64,000 nt of DNA from Ailanthus altissimus (Eukaryota > Streptophyta > Magnoliopsida > Sapindales > Simaroubaceae). A model generated the notes under the pieces. It was not told the origin of the DNA. It saw only the letters and a program-made list of their open reading frames with translations, and made no database searches. Made by a program: the position numbers and the translations under genes. The stretch covers positions 4,169,001 through 4,233,000 of the forward strand of contig CAMPEX010000001.1 of the NCBI GenBank assembly GCA_946807835.1. The letters run 5' to 3'. This document shows, one piece after another, positions 23,122-35,590 of this stretch (position 1 is the first letter of the stretch; each line of letters begins with the position of its first letter).

Positions 23122-24589
23122 TTCTTCTCTTATCTTATGAAATAAGTGTGAGTATAATACAAAATAGTTTGTTTAATACCAAATTTCTAAAGGTTATTGC
23201 TATTGCTGCCGCCGATCCATCTCATGGCTAACTTGCTCCATGCTGACTGTACACATCTACCTTTCCTTCTCTTCTCTGTGTTTAGGTTTTGCTTTAAATA
23301 CCGACATGCTTATGATTCTTACCAGTATGCATTTAGATTAAAATAATATTTGTTTGAAAAAAAACAAAAAAAATATTATACGTATTTTAAATTATATTTT
23401 AAATAATAATATATTAAATAAAAAATATTATTTTATTATTTAATAATTATTTAATTTTTTATTATTATTATTTAGTATATTCAAATTTTAAATTTTTAAA
23501 ATATAATTTTTTTAATATACACCTATATACTTTAATAATATTTTTTATTTTTATAATATACTTTTAATAAAAATAAATCTTATTCAATTAACACATTTTT
23601 AATATTCTCTTAAAAATTAATATATTTTTAATTTTATATATTTTTATAATCATCATATTTGTATAAAAATTTACTAAAATCTTTCGTTAATTATTTTATA
23701 TTTTTAAACAAAATAAAGTATTATTTTATTATTAATTATTGTACAAATATAATAATTTATATTGATCCGTTAATTATTAAAAATTAATTTTTATTTAATT
23801 ATTATATTTTAAAAAATACATAATAAATTTATATTTATATATAAAAAAATATTAAATTATTTAAAATTTTAATATAAATTTTATTAAATAATTTAATAAT
23901 AAATAAATATTTTTAATAATATTTAATCAAATGTTCTAATTCTTTAAAAAAAATTTAATTTATAATTAAATAATTAATAAATTTTTCATAAAAATTTTAT
24001 ATTTTAAAAATTCTATTTAAAAAATTTAACAAAACAAATCCAAACATCTTAAAAAAAGGAAAAAAACTTGAATTAAAATGCGCAGCAGGTGTAAGTAAAA
24101 TAAAAGTGCTGGGAGCATTTATATTACTGTGATTTGATTGGTCAGATGGGGGAATTCATGATTGCCAACGTGGCACGGGGTATTTTGGTTTAGCAGGATA
24201 TTTGTGTTTGTTTGGAGATGTTTCGCGGTTAGCATTTTAATGTTCGTACATCCTCCAAACGGTGTCGTGTTTGTCCTTTTCTATTTTTTTTACTCAACTT
24301 TTCATTCTTAGTGTATTTTATTACAAAATTTAATTAGGTGGTATATAATTTATATCTATAATAATTTTTCTGAAACATGTTCACTCTTTCATAAATAAAC
24401 TTTCCATTATAGGTATTTCTAGTTCACTGAAAAAAGAAATAAGTTAGATTATCTTTTGGTCTAAAAATTTATTTTATAAATTAAAATTAAAATTTTTAAA
24501 AATTAAACAAAAACAATTGCAAATATACATGTGGAAGATTAAATCTTGAGTATGAATTAACATGATTAAAAGATACAGAAATTATAACT
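23122..24589. other. MCU upstream region and AT-rich spacer
   Basis: The first ~150 bp should hold the MCU promoter and leader. 23340-24060 is nearly pure A/T. A slightly GC-richer island lies at about 24115-24260. No gene seen. Confidence 0.4.
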
Positions 24590-25735
24590 TTTATGCAAAT
24601 ACTAACTTTTAAACTTTCTCTAAAAACAATTATTAAATTTGAGTATTTAAATATGATCATCACCGACCAAAAATTAAGATTTTTCAATGAATAATTAACA
24701 TAATTGAAATCAAAATTAGAATTAGAATTAGATTCAGAATTATAATATTTAATATAATTTAAATTAAAATTAAAATTACAACATTTAACATAATTAAAAA
24801 TGAAATTAGATTTATATTTACAACCTTTAATGTAATTGAAATTCAAATTAGAATTGGAATCACAACATTTAAAGTAACTGAAATTAAAATTAAATTTTAA
24901 TTTATAACTTTTAACGTAATAGATATTCGAATGAATCAGAATTATAATATTTAATATAATTGAAATTATAATTATAATATTTAACGTAATTGAAATTGAA
25001 TTGAAATTGAAATTGAAATTATAACATTTAACATAATAGAAATTAAATTAGAATCAGAATTATAACATTTAACTTAATTGAAATTAAATTGAAATCGAAA
25101 TTCTAATATTTAATGTAATTGAAACTGAAATGTAATTTGAAATTATAACATTTATCGTATACGTTAAATATTATAATTTTAAATCTAATTCTTATTTCAA
25201 TTACATTAAACGTTATAATTTCAATTACGTTAAATGTTATAATTTTAAATTTAATTTTAATTATAATTATAATTATATTAAATATTATAATCCTAAATCC
25301 AATTTCAATTTCAATTACGTTAAATGTTATAATTCTAAATCAAATTTTAATTTCAATTACGTTAAATGTTATAATTATAAATCTAATTTTAATTTTAATT
25401 TTAATTACGTTAAATATTATAATCTTAATTTCAATTTCAATTTTATTAAGTATTACATATTATAATTCCAAATATAATTTCAAATTCATTTGCATTTAAT
25501 GTTATAATTTCAAATGTAATTCTAATTTTAGTTACATTAAATGTGATAATTCAAAATCTAATTCTAATTTCAATTACGTCAAATACTATAGTTTTAAATC
25601 CAATTTCGATTTTAATTACGTAAAATGTTATGATCCCAAATCCAATTTCAATTTCAATTACGTTAAATGTTATAATTTTAAATCTAATTTTAATTATGTT
25701 AAATGTTACAATTCAATTGTACAAGGATTCAATTT
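24590..25735. repeat. AT-rich repeat array forming a large imperfect inverted repeat
   Basis: The left half (to ~25150) repeats units like 'AATTATAACATTTAACATAA' with 'TTGAAATTAAAATT' spacers every 30-65 bp. The right half repeats the reverse complement, 'TTACGTTAAATGTTATAATT', at similar spacing. The turn is near 25150-25165 (ATTTATCGTATACGTTAAAT). Open frames inside (e.g. 24846-24496) encode only Asn/Phe/Tyr repeats and are not genes. Confidence 0.75.
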
Positions 25736-26103
25736 GAATTAATAGATATTCATATGACACATCAAATAATTCAATTAAAATTAAATTATAACTCAATTAT
25801 AAAATAATCAATTAAAATTTAATTATGCAAGATATAATTTTTAATATTAATTAATTTAAAATTTTAATTTACTCAATTGAATTATATTAAATAATTCAAT
25901 TAAGTAAATTAAATTTTAAATTCAATGTGTAACATACACACTTATAGATAGCTCTTAATGTTATCATTTTAATTTTGACTTGGCTAATAATGTATTTATA
26001 TCATATAAATTATGATTTTTGGCAAGTACTGTGTTTATATAATTTAAAATTTGGCTAATAATGAATTTATGAAATAAAAAAAAAAAGAAAATATAATTTA
26101 TCA

Positions 26104-26175
26104 ATAATGGGAATTAAGCCCACGCTCTCTCATTTAAAACTTTTAAAGTGAAACCTTAGACCAACTCAGGCACCT
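26104..26175 (-). repeat. tRNA-Leu-like segment, copy 1
   Basis: Minus strand reads TGCCTGAGTTGGTCTAAGG (A-box-like) and, about 40 nt on, GTGGGCTTAATTCCC (B-box-like). This resembles plant tRNA-Leu; the stems are too decayed for a working tRNA. Confidence 0.55.
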
Positions 26176-26961
26176 TTGCATTTAGTTATTGCTTCAAATA
26201 TGTTTATGTTTTTTTAAGGCAAAGCGAGAAATTTATTATTGAAATAATAATAAAAGAGTTACAAAGAATAAGTGACTAAAAACACCTTATCCTTAAAAAA
26301 AAAACTAAAGAAAGAGGTCAATAGGAGGATGATGGTAAAATCTCACTTAAAATTTTAATATTAACAGAATCTATAATTAAGCATTACATTTGCATCCTTA
26401 AAAAGTATAAATCTAATATCCATAAGAGGTCGTAACCATGATTGAAAATTATCAAATTGTAGTCCGAGGTTTACCAATTTATCTATCACTGCATTGTTCT
26501 CTCTAAAAATATAATTAAATCTAAATTGCAAGCGATTAAAATAATTTTTTACAACGTTGTTACCTATTGTGAAGTTTTCAAAGAGAACATAACATAGGCT
26601 TAGAAAGAAGATGGAATATTAACATAGAGTCAAACTCTAAAATTACCTTATGTCATCTATGAGCAATAGTAATCTCCAAAACTAAGATGACCCCATTATT
26701 TTTGCAAAGCAGATTGTCTCAATTTTTAGGGGACAAAAGAAGCCTCTTAAAAAAGAACCCACCTCATCCCTTATGACATCTCCATAAGTAGTTATATTTG
26801 GATTACCTTTTGAAAGATCATCTATGTTGATTTTGATTCACCCATGAGGAGGAAACTTCCAAAAGAGAATTTATATCATTTAAATTTTGATTTTTGGCAA
26901 GTATTGTGTTTATATCATTTAAAATTTAGCTAATAATGAATTTATGAATTAAAAAAATAAT

Positions 26962-27041
26962 TTGTCAAATATGGGAATTAAAACCCATTCCTTTTCATCT
27001 AAAACTCTTAAAGTAAAGCCTTAGACCAACTTAGCCACTTT
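26962..27041 (-). repeat. tRNA-Leu-like segment, copy 2
   Basis: Minus strand: GTGGCTAAGTTGGTCTAAGG ... ATGGGTTTTAATTCCCAT then TTTGACAAA, close to the tRNA-Leu end TTCTGACA. Confidence 0.55.
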
Positions 27042-27811
27042 TGCATTTGATTATTGGTTCAGATTTGTTTATGTTTCTTTTAAGGCAAAGCAAAATATTT
27101 ATTAATGAAAGAGTTACAAATAATGGGGTGCTAAAAGCACCTTACTCTTAGAAAAATCAAAGAAAGAGGCCAATAAGAGGATAAGGGTAAAACCCCACCT
27201 AAAATTAATACTAATGGAATCTATAACTAGGCATTCCATTTGCATCCTTAAAGAGTATAGATCTAATATCCATAGGAGACCGTAATCACCATTTAAAATC
27301 ATCAAATTGTAGCTTGAGGTTCACCAATTTATCTGTTATTGCATTATTCTCTCTAAAAGTATGATTAAATATAAATTGCAAGCGATCAACATAATTCTTA
27401 CAACGTTGTCACCTATTGTGAAGTTTTCAAGGAGGACATAACATAGGCTTAGAAAGAAGATGAAAGACTAAAATAAAGTCAAACTCTAAAATTACCTTAT
27501 GTCATCCACGAACAATAGCAATCTCCAAAGCTAAGATGACCCACATTATTTCTGTAAAGTAGGCTGTTTTAATTTCTAAGTTATAAGAGAAGCCTCCTAA
27601 AAAAGAACCTACCTCATCCTTGAAGACTCCTCCACAAGCAAGCATACCTAGGTCACCTTTTGAAAGACTATTTGTGTTGATCTTGATAAACCCACGAGGA
27701 GAAAAATTCCAAAATAGAATTTATTTCATTTAAATTTTGATTTTTGGCAAGTATTGTGTTTATATCATTTAAAATTTGGCTAATAATGAATTTATGAATT
27801 AAAAAAATTTA

Positions 27812-27890
27812 TTTGTCAAACATGAGAATTAAAACCCATGCACTTTCATTTTAAACTCTTAAAGTGGAGCTTTAGACCAACTCAGCCACC
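27812..27890 (-). repeat. tRNA-Leu-like segment, copy 3
   Basis: Minus strand: GGTGGCTGAGTTGGTCTAAA ... CATGGGTTTTAATTCTCATG then TTTGACAAA. Confidence 0.55.
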
Positions 27891-28559
27891 TTTGCATTTG
27901 GTCAAATTTGTTTATGTGCTTTTTTTTAAGGAAAAGCTAGAAATTTATTAATGAAATAATAATGACAAAGATACAAATAATGGGGGGCTAAAAGCACCTT
28001 ACCCATAGAAAAAATCAAAGAAATAGGCCAATAAGAGGATGATGGTAAAACCCCACCTAAAACTTTAATACTGATGGAATTTATAACTAGGCATTCCATT
28101 TGTATCCTTAAAGAGCATATATCTAATATCCATAGAAGGCCGTAACAACCATTTTAAATCATCAAATCATAGTCTGAGGTTTACCAATTTATCTGCCATG
28201 GTATTATTCTCTTTAAAAGTATGATTAAATCTAAATTGCAAGCGATCAACATAATTCTTACAACGTTGCCACCTATTGTGAAGTTTTCAAGGAGGACATA
28301 ACGTAGGCTTAGAAAGAAGATAAAAGACTAAAATAGAGTCAAACTCCAAAATTACCTTATACCATCCACGAGTAATATCGATCTCTAAAGTTAAGATAAC
28401 TCCCATTATTTATGCAAAGTAGGCTGTCTCAATTTCTGGGGAGCAAGAGAAGCCTCTTAAAAAAGAACCCACATCATCTTTAAAGACTCCTCCACAAGCA
28501 GTTATACCTAGGTTTCCTTTTGAAAGACCATCTGTGTTGATCTTGATCTACCTATTAGA

Positions 28560-31500
28560 AGGAAAATTTCAAAAAAGAATAGTAATTTTAAGAGCACGTT
28601 TCAAATTAGTGGCAATGCCCAGATGGTCTAAGATAGAATTATCATCACCATAAGCAAATGTATGGCATAATATAGCAAAGTAGCGAATATAAGCAAGACA
28701 ACCCACCTTAATGCCAAAGGAATTGAAACTCAAATTATCAAATCTAAAGGGATTTCAACTTCTCTAAATCAAATAGAATAGATAAGCAGCTAATAACCTC
28801 GACAAGTTTAAAAGTTGAGGGCTGAACGATTTAGATAAAATCATTTTTCATAAAATCCATAACAGTTGAAACAGGAGGAAGGTTTTGTTTAAATATATGG
28901 TGAACTATGACCAAAGCTCCATAACACGAGGGCAACAAACAAATATGTAATCCATAATTTTAGTATCTCTTATACAAAAAAAGTATACTGGAACAATGCA
29001 AAAACCACTAGACTACAATAATTCGTCAGTAGAAAGAAGGTTTTGAAGTATACACCACATGAATATAGAAATTTTAGGTGGAAAAAAATCATGCCAAAGA
29101 GATAATAAAGTTGAATCAGTGATTGTGAGACTTTTGATGAAATTATAGCTTTCATTTAAAGAAAGAATTCTATCTCTACCAGAAATCCAAACGAACTTAT
29201 CAACCTTACCATTAACAGGCAAAATGATATTATTAACCTATTCTCTTAATTGTGAAAAAATAGAATAAAGAGAATTTGGAATCCTTTACTGGCCCTCTTT
29301 AATCATATCTTTCACCATACATTCTAATTATAAACCACCAATAGGAAGAATGAGTTCCTTTAATCATAACAAAAATTAATTGAAATCTCATCACTAATGA
29401 TCTATTTTGTCCCCTCATTAAAATAGGAAAGAGTAGATTTAAAGCCATTCCAAAGAGAAGAATGGAGGTATCGGTTATTTGCATCTAAAAAAGTATACCG
29501 TTTTCTTAAGAAATTTGAGTGAATAGAATCTGTTTGTTGACATCTCAAAGTGCTTTAAAAAGACAAGCTTTATTAAGTAAATCCAGTTTACGAAGACCAA
29601 CCCCACCAACCTTTTTTGGCATGCCAAGCCTATTCTATGACATCAAGTTCATCTTACGAGAGTAATGATCCTTCGAGATAATAACATTTCAAGCCTAACC
29701 ATTCAATTGCTTGAGAAGGGAACTAAGCCAAAGATATACTTTGAAACTGTAAAGAATGGTGCTCTGGAAAATTGTGCGAACAAGCTTAATTCTACCAGCC
29801 ATTAAAAGAAGTTTTCCTTTCTAGCCACTAAGATGTGCATATGCCTTGTCTGCCAAAACTTGCAAGTGTTGACTATGTGGATAGCCCCCTAAAATTAGGA
29901 ACTCTTAAATAGATGAAAGGAATATTACCTGGAGAGAACCCTAAAAGACTAGAAATATCCTGACAATGGTGTACAGCATGCTTACCAATGAAGAATCGGC
30001 TTTTCTATTTATTAATTACTTGACCAGAAAGCCAAGCTATAATACAAAACAAAGTCTATAAAAAACTAAAGAGAGTTATTATCGCCCTTGAAAAAAGGAA
30101 AACATCATCTGCATATAAAATATGGGAGGGAGCCTGACACCCTTTTGGGACCAAAATGGTGGTCACCCTCTTAGAGTCCATCAAATTTTAAATACCACGA
30201 GAAATAGCATCCTCAACTAAATAGAAAAGCAAGGGAAACAATGGATCCCCCTAACGTATTCCTCTACCACATTGGAAAAACTCTTTTCATAGTGCCATTA
30301 ATCATAATAGATAAGCGAGTGAGCGAAGAATGACAGAAATCCACTAAATAAAAGTTTTGTTAAAGCCAAAACAATTAAGAACTTTGAGAAGGAAATCCCA
30401 ATTGATGGTACCAAAGGCTTTAGCTATATTTAGTTTCATGCCAATATTACCACCAATAACTTTTCTATCCAGTAAATTAATTCCCTCCGACACCATAGAG
30501 ATGCAATGATGAATATGTCTTTCACGAATAAAAGCCATTTGATTCTGTATGACTAGATTAGGCATTAAAACTGCTAATCTATTAGCAATGATGTTGATAA
30601 TAATCTTGAAGAAAAAAATCGCCAAAGCAGTCATGCCAAAAAGAAGCCTGTTTTTTGTGTAGCATGTAGAATCTTTTACTTTGTTGCTATCTCTCTTTCA
30701 AGAAAATCCTTTGAAGCCCCTCTTAAACCATTGTCACTTTAAACTGAAGTCAAATCTTCTTGAGCTTTCTTTAGACTATTATGAACATTCCTAAAAACCA
30801 CCAAATTCCATCTAAGTAGATGGTGTTTTAAAATTCGTAATTTTTTTGAAACTATAAACATTGGACATCCATGACAAAAAACCGAGTTCCATACTTTAGT
30901 TATTGTATCCTTAAAGCTCGAATGCAAGGTTCACATGGATTGGAATGTAAAAGGTCTAAGACTTGTTTTATCATAAATCCTAAAAGAAATTACTAATGGA
31001 GAGTGATTAGAGACTCTACAGGGGAGTACCACACATGAAGAAGAATCCTAAATATCTTGCCAAGCTATATTAAATAAAGCCATATCCAATTTTTTTTCAA
31101 TATGACTACTGATAGCTGTTGTCATTACCCATGTAAAAAATAAACTTGAAGAAAACTTTTTCATAAGATGACAACAATCAATAAAATCTCTAAAATATTA
31201 GCACAATAATAGGCCAGGAAAACCTTCTTTTTGTTGTTCATGAACTCTCAAGATAGCATTAAAAATAGCAATCATTAATCAAGAAGACTAACAATAAGTC
31301 ATACATAAATTAGACCAAAGCTCTCATCTTTGCACATACTGAGAAGCTGCATAAACAAAGGATAAGTGATAAACATTAGAATCAATAGATGTTCTAACAG
31401 TAAGATGCTGAGAACTAGCTACAATAACTTCCACTCCTGTAGCTAAATCACTTTTAAAAACTCATATCTTTGGGAGAGTACTTCTTGTATATCCAACCAA

Positions 31501-31620
31501 AGAAAGATGTAAAGATAACCAATAAGTACCAGAAATTGAATCAAGGGATGTCATAGGTTTACTAATAGCCATAAATAAAGGTTTGTGCATAAAGCACAAG
31601 TTGGCTAATTCATTATGAGA
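28560..31620 (-). mobile_element. L1-like LINE ORF2, degenerate
   Basis: Minus-strand domains in the usual order. Endonuclease remnants lie at ~31600-31200, with 'VYHLSFVYAASQYVQR' and a 'FNAIL' motif like GDFNAI. Reverse transcriptase is at ~30930-29900, with 'IQNQMAFIRERHIHHCI', 'KLNIAKAFGTINWDFL' and the catalytic box in 'HILYADDVFLFSRA' near 30100. The zinc-binding RT-associated domain is at 29222-28970 ('LLSLWHDFFPPKISIFMW'), followed by RNase H. Many stops and frame changes make it inactive. The start of the element and any ORF1 are not found. Confidence 0.8.
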
Positions 31621-31874
31621 TTGAGAGTTGGCCACCCTTAAATGTTCTAATAGAGGATCTTCATCATTTCTGTATAAAAATCCAAATTTTGCGAGGTGTA
31701 TATCACTTCAATGCCCATTTTCTTTGCCTTCAATCTCTTTTTATGAGACATTACTATCTCAAAGCCATCTTCTATTGGCAACTTAGTTAAAATGCTAACC
31801 ACTTTTCGAAGATCCTTTTTGTTTATGTTATATCTATTATGTATACGAATTGGAAAAAAAAGAAAAAAAAATGA

Positions 31875-31951
31875 TATGTTCAACATAGGAGTTGGACCTA
31901 TGGCTCTCAAATGAGTAACTTAAATTAGAGCCTTAGACCAACTTAACAACT
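31875..31951 (-). repeat. tRNA-Leu-like segment, copy 4
   Basis: Minus strand: AAGTTGGTCTAAGGC followed by a weak B-box-like block (GGTCCAACTCC). More diverged than copies 1-3 and on the 5' side of the LINE. Confidence 0.4.
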
Positions 31952-32033
31952 TTTGCATTTGCTAATACAAGTTCATATTTATTTTATTTATATAATATGT
32001 TCATATGAATTGGGAAAAAAAAGAAAAAAGATT

Positions 32034-32111
32034 TGCTAAACATTAAAGTCAAACTAATAACCTCTCAAATGAATGCCTTAAAGTGAAGGCCTTAGACCAA
32101 TTCAGCAACCT
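32034..32111 (-). repeat. tRNA-Leu-like segment, copy 5
   Basis: Minus strand: GCTGAATTGGTCTAAGGC, then a decayed B-box region (GGTTATTAGTTTGAC). Lies ~160 bp from copy 4, so tails are tandem here too. Confidence 0.4.
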
Positions 32112-32139
32112 TCACATTCGGTGATATACATTTTATTTT

Positions 32140-32651
32140 TATTTTATTTAATTGTCACGTCAGATTTAAATTTTTTTATTAAATAATCTAAAAATATATC
32201 TATTACTAAAATATGCTATTTACATTCCATCGCCAATTTGTGATAAAATGTATCACAAATTTTTGATAAAAAATTTATTTTTAAACTAAACGGCATTATT
32301 TTGAATTTTCACGTCAGATTTAATAAATTTTTATTAAATAATCTGAAAACATATATTAATTTGTGATAGAATGTATCACAAATTTGTGATAAAAATTTAT
32401 TTTAAATTGGATGACATCATTTTGAATTTATACACTAGATTTAATAAATTTTTATTAAATAATCTAAAAATATATTTATCACTAACATATGCTATTTATT
32501 TTTTAATATATTATATTACTTATTTGTGATAGAATGTATCAAAAATTTGTGATAGAAAATATAATTTTTCTATTTGTGATAGAATCTATTATGATAGCAG
32601 TATATTTCTATCACAAAATTTCTATCATTAAAGCCTTTTTTTTTAGTAATG
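32140..32651 (+). repeat. subterminal repeats and right end of a CACTA family
   Basis: Units with 'TTTGTGATAGAATGTATCAC' and 'TTATTAAATAATCTAAAAATA' recur every ~110-135 bp. The block ends CTATCATTAAAGCC, T-run, AGTAATG. This resembles the end at 40258 and would be a decayed form of the complement of CACTACTAGAAAAAAGG. Confidence 0.55.
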
Positions 32652-32866
32652 ATTTTGAGAAAGATGAAAATGGCATAAAATCAAGAATGGATTTGCAAGA
32701 GTTGAGGATGAGATAAAAACTACACCCTAAGAAAAATAACAATCAAATTATTTTACCGCCAACATGTACGACATTGACTAAAAAAGAAAAGAAATTTTTT
32801 TGCAAGACATTGGTAGAAATCAAGGTGCCTACATGATATTGTTTAAACTTTCAAACCTTTGTATCT

Positions 32867-33254
32867 ATGGATGATTCCAAGATTATAAGTTTGAAGTTAC
32901 ATGATTGTCATATTCTAATGCAACAATTCTTAACGCTTGTTATACAAGACATTTTGCCAAAACATGTTAAAGTTGCTATAACTAGGTTGTACTTCTTCTT
33001 CAATACATTGTGTAGCACAATAGTTGACAGTGAAAATATTAAGAAATTGCAAAGAGATCTTATAATCACATTGTGCTTGTTTAAGAAGTACTTTCCGCTT
33101 AGTTTCTTTGACATATTGGTGCATTAATTGTCCATCTTGTTGAAGAGGTAAGACTATGTGGTCTAATTCATTTATGGTGAATATACCCATTTGAGAATAT
33201 TAAAGTTCTAATTGGTTATGTGCATAATCATAATTGGCCAAAAGGATGCATTGC
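32867..33254 (+). pseudogene. DUF4218 domain (CACTA transposase-associated), 5' part
   Basis: Translation shows 'KLHDCHILMQQFLTLVIQDI', 'LYFFFNTLCSTIVDSENIKK' and 'LCLFKKYFPLSFFDILVH', matching the DUF4218 pattern (HDCH.LMQ..LP ... CKLE..FPPSFFDIMVHL). After a stop at 33125 it continues in other frames to the insertion point at 33254. DUF4218 occurs in plant CACTA (En/Spm) transposase transcripts; its exact role is not known to me. Confidence 0.8.
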
Positions 33255-34385
33255 TGATAAGGGCACATTTGTCATATATTTTTTCACATTTTTATTTTGA
33301 TATTTTAGTGTTCTATGAGAATAAATGGCTATTTATGTGCATTATTGTTATTTATGCGGACTTGAACGAACTTTAAAGGCGTAAAAGGAGCAAAAATAAG
33401 CACTAAAATGCAAACTTTTCAAAATATGAACCTGTCACCCCAGCGCCACAAGGATTCCACAAGGCTTTTCGCCACAATGATGAAACAATGATCAAAATAA
33501 AAAATAGAAATTACGACCTATTTAAGTCACAGTTTACCGCTCTAGCGCTAATAAAGCATTCTTTGACATCAAGAATTTTTTAGGTAGCGCAATCAAGAGT
33601 AATTTGACGTTTATATTGGTTTGCTATTGATTGTATCATGATTTCTTATTATTTTTGCCATTGTTCTCTTGTAGCCATAAACTAAATTTTCTTTCTAGGG
33701 TTAATACTTGAACTCAATATGTGCGCTTAATTGCCATATCTTTTTAATATTTTAATAAACTTAGTTCTTTATTATTCAAATTACTTGTTAATGCTTCAAT
33801 AAATTTGGCCAATATATAGTGAATGAATTGGTAATATTTTAATAAACTAGAAAAATGAATCATTATATTTAGACCTAGGTAATTTGATGCATAATTGTAG
33901 AGTAACATTCAATGTTGCATATGCAAGTTTCAAATTAGAATAGGAATATACCTAATTGGCATGTATGATCAATAAGACTTAATCTTACAAGTACTATAGG
34001 AATATAAGTATTTGATAAATTAAGATGTACTTGCATGACCTTGGGAGAAACTTGTGAATACATTAGTGTCTTGATCAATAACAAAAATTAAGGAAATTAA
34101 ATATTAGAGGATTAATCATTAAAAAGCAATTGACCGATAGTATTAACCATAGGTTTTCTCTATATTGCTATCTTCCAAATCTCTTTACATTGTGTCATTA
34201 CTTTTATATTTTCTAAATTCATTCTTAGATTTTCATTTTTATAAATAATCACTAGAAAAATATTAATTTTAGTACTTGGTTAAAAAGATGATATTATCCT
34301 TTTGTGTTCGACATCCGACTCTTTTGTCCCTTTATTACTTGCATATGATAGTGTATACTTGCACTCAATTATAAGATATAGAATT
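33255..34385. mobile_element. unclassified 1.13 kb insertion with 5-bp target duplication
   Basis: Flanked by ATTGC at 33250-33254 and 34386-34390. Removing it together with one ATTGC restores continuity of the DUF4218 reading frame (GCIA ... KEAMNFC). It begins TGATAAGGGCAC and ends ATATAGAATT, so it lacks a clean TG...CA pair. No coding sequence. It shares blocks with 14300-15300 in reverse orientation. Confidence 0.6.
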
Positions 34386-35590
34386 ATTGCACCAATTACC
34401 AAGTGTAATGTTATTAAAGAAGCAATGAATTTTTGTATATAATACTTATCAAGTCTAAACCCAATTGGAAATCCTTAAAGGCATAAGACCAAAATGTTAA
34501 TTGAAAGGCCATTAATGTGAGGTCAGATTATAGAAGACACTGACCTACTAAAGTAGGCACATCACTATATCTTAAAGAATATAATAGTTGTTCAACCTTA
34601 TATTGAGTGAGTGTTTATATGTTTTGAAATTCATTTAGTAATTTTTAATTTTCATTAACTTGTTATGTTTTGATAATGTGACAATTATTCATACTATTAG
34701 AGAACACTTTTATGTGGCTTTGAAAGCAATACCCTCATTAATGAATTAGAAAAATTAGTTGTAAGACTAACATAATCGTACCTTTACATATTGGTTCGCA
34801 TATAAGGTATGTCAATGAAAACTTTTTCACTTTCTAATTGATTTTTATGTAAAAAGTACTAACACACAAAGTTTGTTAAAAGCCTTAAATTCTAGGTTCT
34901 CGAAGCTATAGATTACAGTGAGACAATATCTGAAGTTGTGCAATGGTTGGCAAGGAACCTAGCCTAAACTTCATAAAATATCCAAGGTATTTTATAAATG
35001 AGTTCATCTTTCATGTGGTAGATCGAGATGTAAATCGATCAACACAAAATAGTAATGTTAGTGTAATGGCTACAATAATATAAATTAGTAGTACTAAGCA
35101 TAAAAATTCAATAGTTTCGTAGATGTCTTATTACGAAGTTATTCATGAGATTTAGAATATGACTACCATGTATTCAAGGTTCCCATTTTTTTAATGTGAT
35201 TGGGTTGATAATGCACATGATGTGAAATTTTGATAAGCATAGATTTATAGTTGTTGAACTTGGAAGGATAAGTCATATGTTCGATTCATTTATATTAGCT
35301 TCCCAAGTGAAGCAACTTTTTTATGTAACATATAAAAAAATTATTTGTATGATACTTGAAACGAGTAGTGAAGAAAAATCTACCAAAGATAATATGGATA
35401 ATATAAAACCCTATGCACCTTTGATGAACAAACCACCCATTGAGATCGAAGCGCATACTTTTGAAGATAAAAGCTATCAAAATTATATAAGGATATATTG
35501 TAAAAATATTTTAGTCAACCAATTTGAAATAAGAGTAGAATTACAGTCAACCAATTTGCTTATGATTTTATTCATTACTCTAATTGTTTA
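34386..35590 (+). pseudogene. DUF4218 3' part and DUF4216-like domain
   Basis: Continues DUF4218 with 'KEAMNFC' and 'YLSSLNPIGNP'. At 35120-35350, across frameshifts, appear 'SYYEVIHEI', 'CDWVDNAHDVKF' and 'DSFILASQVKQLFYVTYK', matching DUF4216 (YYG...EI.EL.Y ... CDWVD ... FILA.QA.QVFYV). DUF4216 usually follows DUF4218/TNP2 in CACTA elements. Stops and frameshifts make it non-functional. Confidence 0.75.

Larger units (their letters stand above)
26016..28620 (-). repeat. three tandem copies of a LINE 3' end
   Basis: Units start at 26016, 26897 and 27745 (periods ~881 and ~848 bp), each beginning with a GGCAAGTATTGTGTTTATAT-like block. On the minus strand each unit holds an RNase H-like domain, then a 3' tail containing a tRNA-Leu-like segment. 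RNase H signs are 'FKINTDG'-type starts near 26840, 27690 and 28540 and an 'IFRENNAVIDKLVNLGL' end near 26480-26510. The unit at 27745 continues into the rest of the LINE, so units 1 and 2 are extra tails. Confidence 0.75.

Noticed and set aside
22676..23231. Plus-strand open frames opposite MCU exon 1
   Set aside because: They are the complement of a well-supported MCU exon and show no protein family likeness.
24496..24846. Open frame of 116 codons on the minus strand
   Set aside because: Encodes only Asn/Phe/Tyr/Ser repeats produced by the A/T repeat array; no domain and no splice or promoter context.
24590..25735. CRISPR-like or centromeric satellite array
   Set aside because: Units are degenerate, vary in spacing and reverse orientation midway; no spacers and no fixed satellite period.
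26104..32111. Functional tRNA-Leu genes
   Set aside because: A- and B-box-like words survive, but acceptor and anticodon stems do not pair and copies sit inside LINE tails.
33255..34385. Ordinary solo LTR
   Set aside because: It has a 5-bp duplication, but its right end is AATT and not CA, so LTR identity is not claimed.
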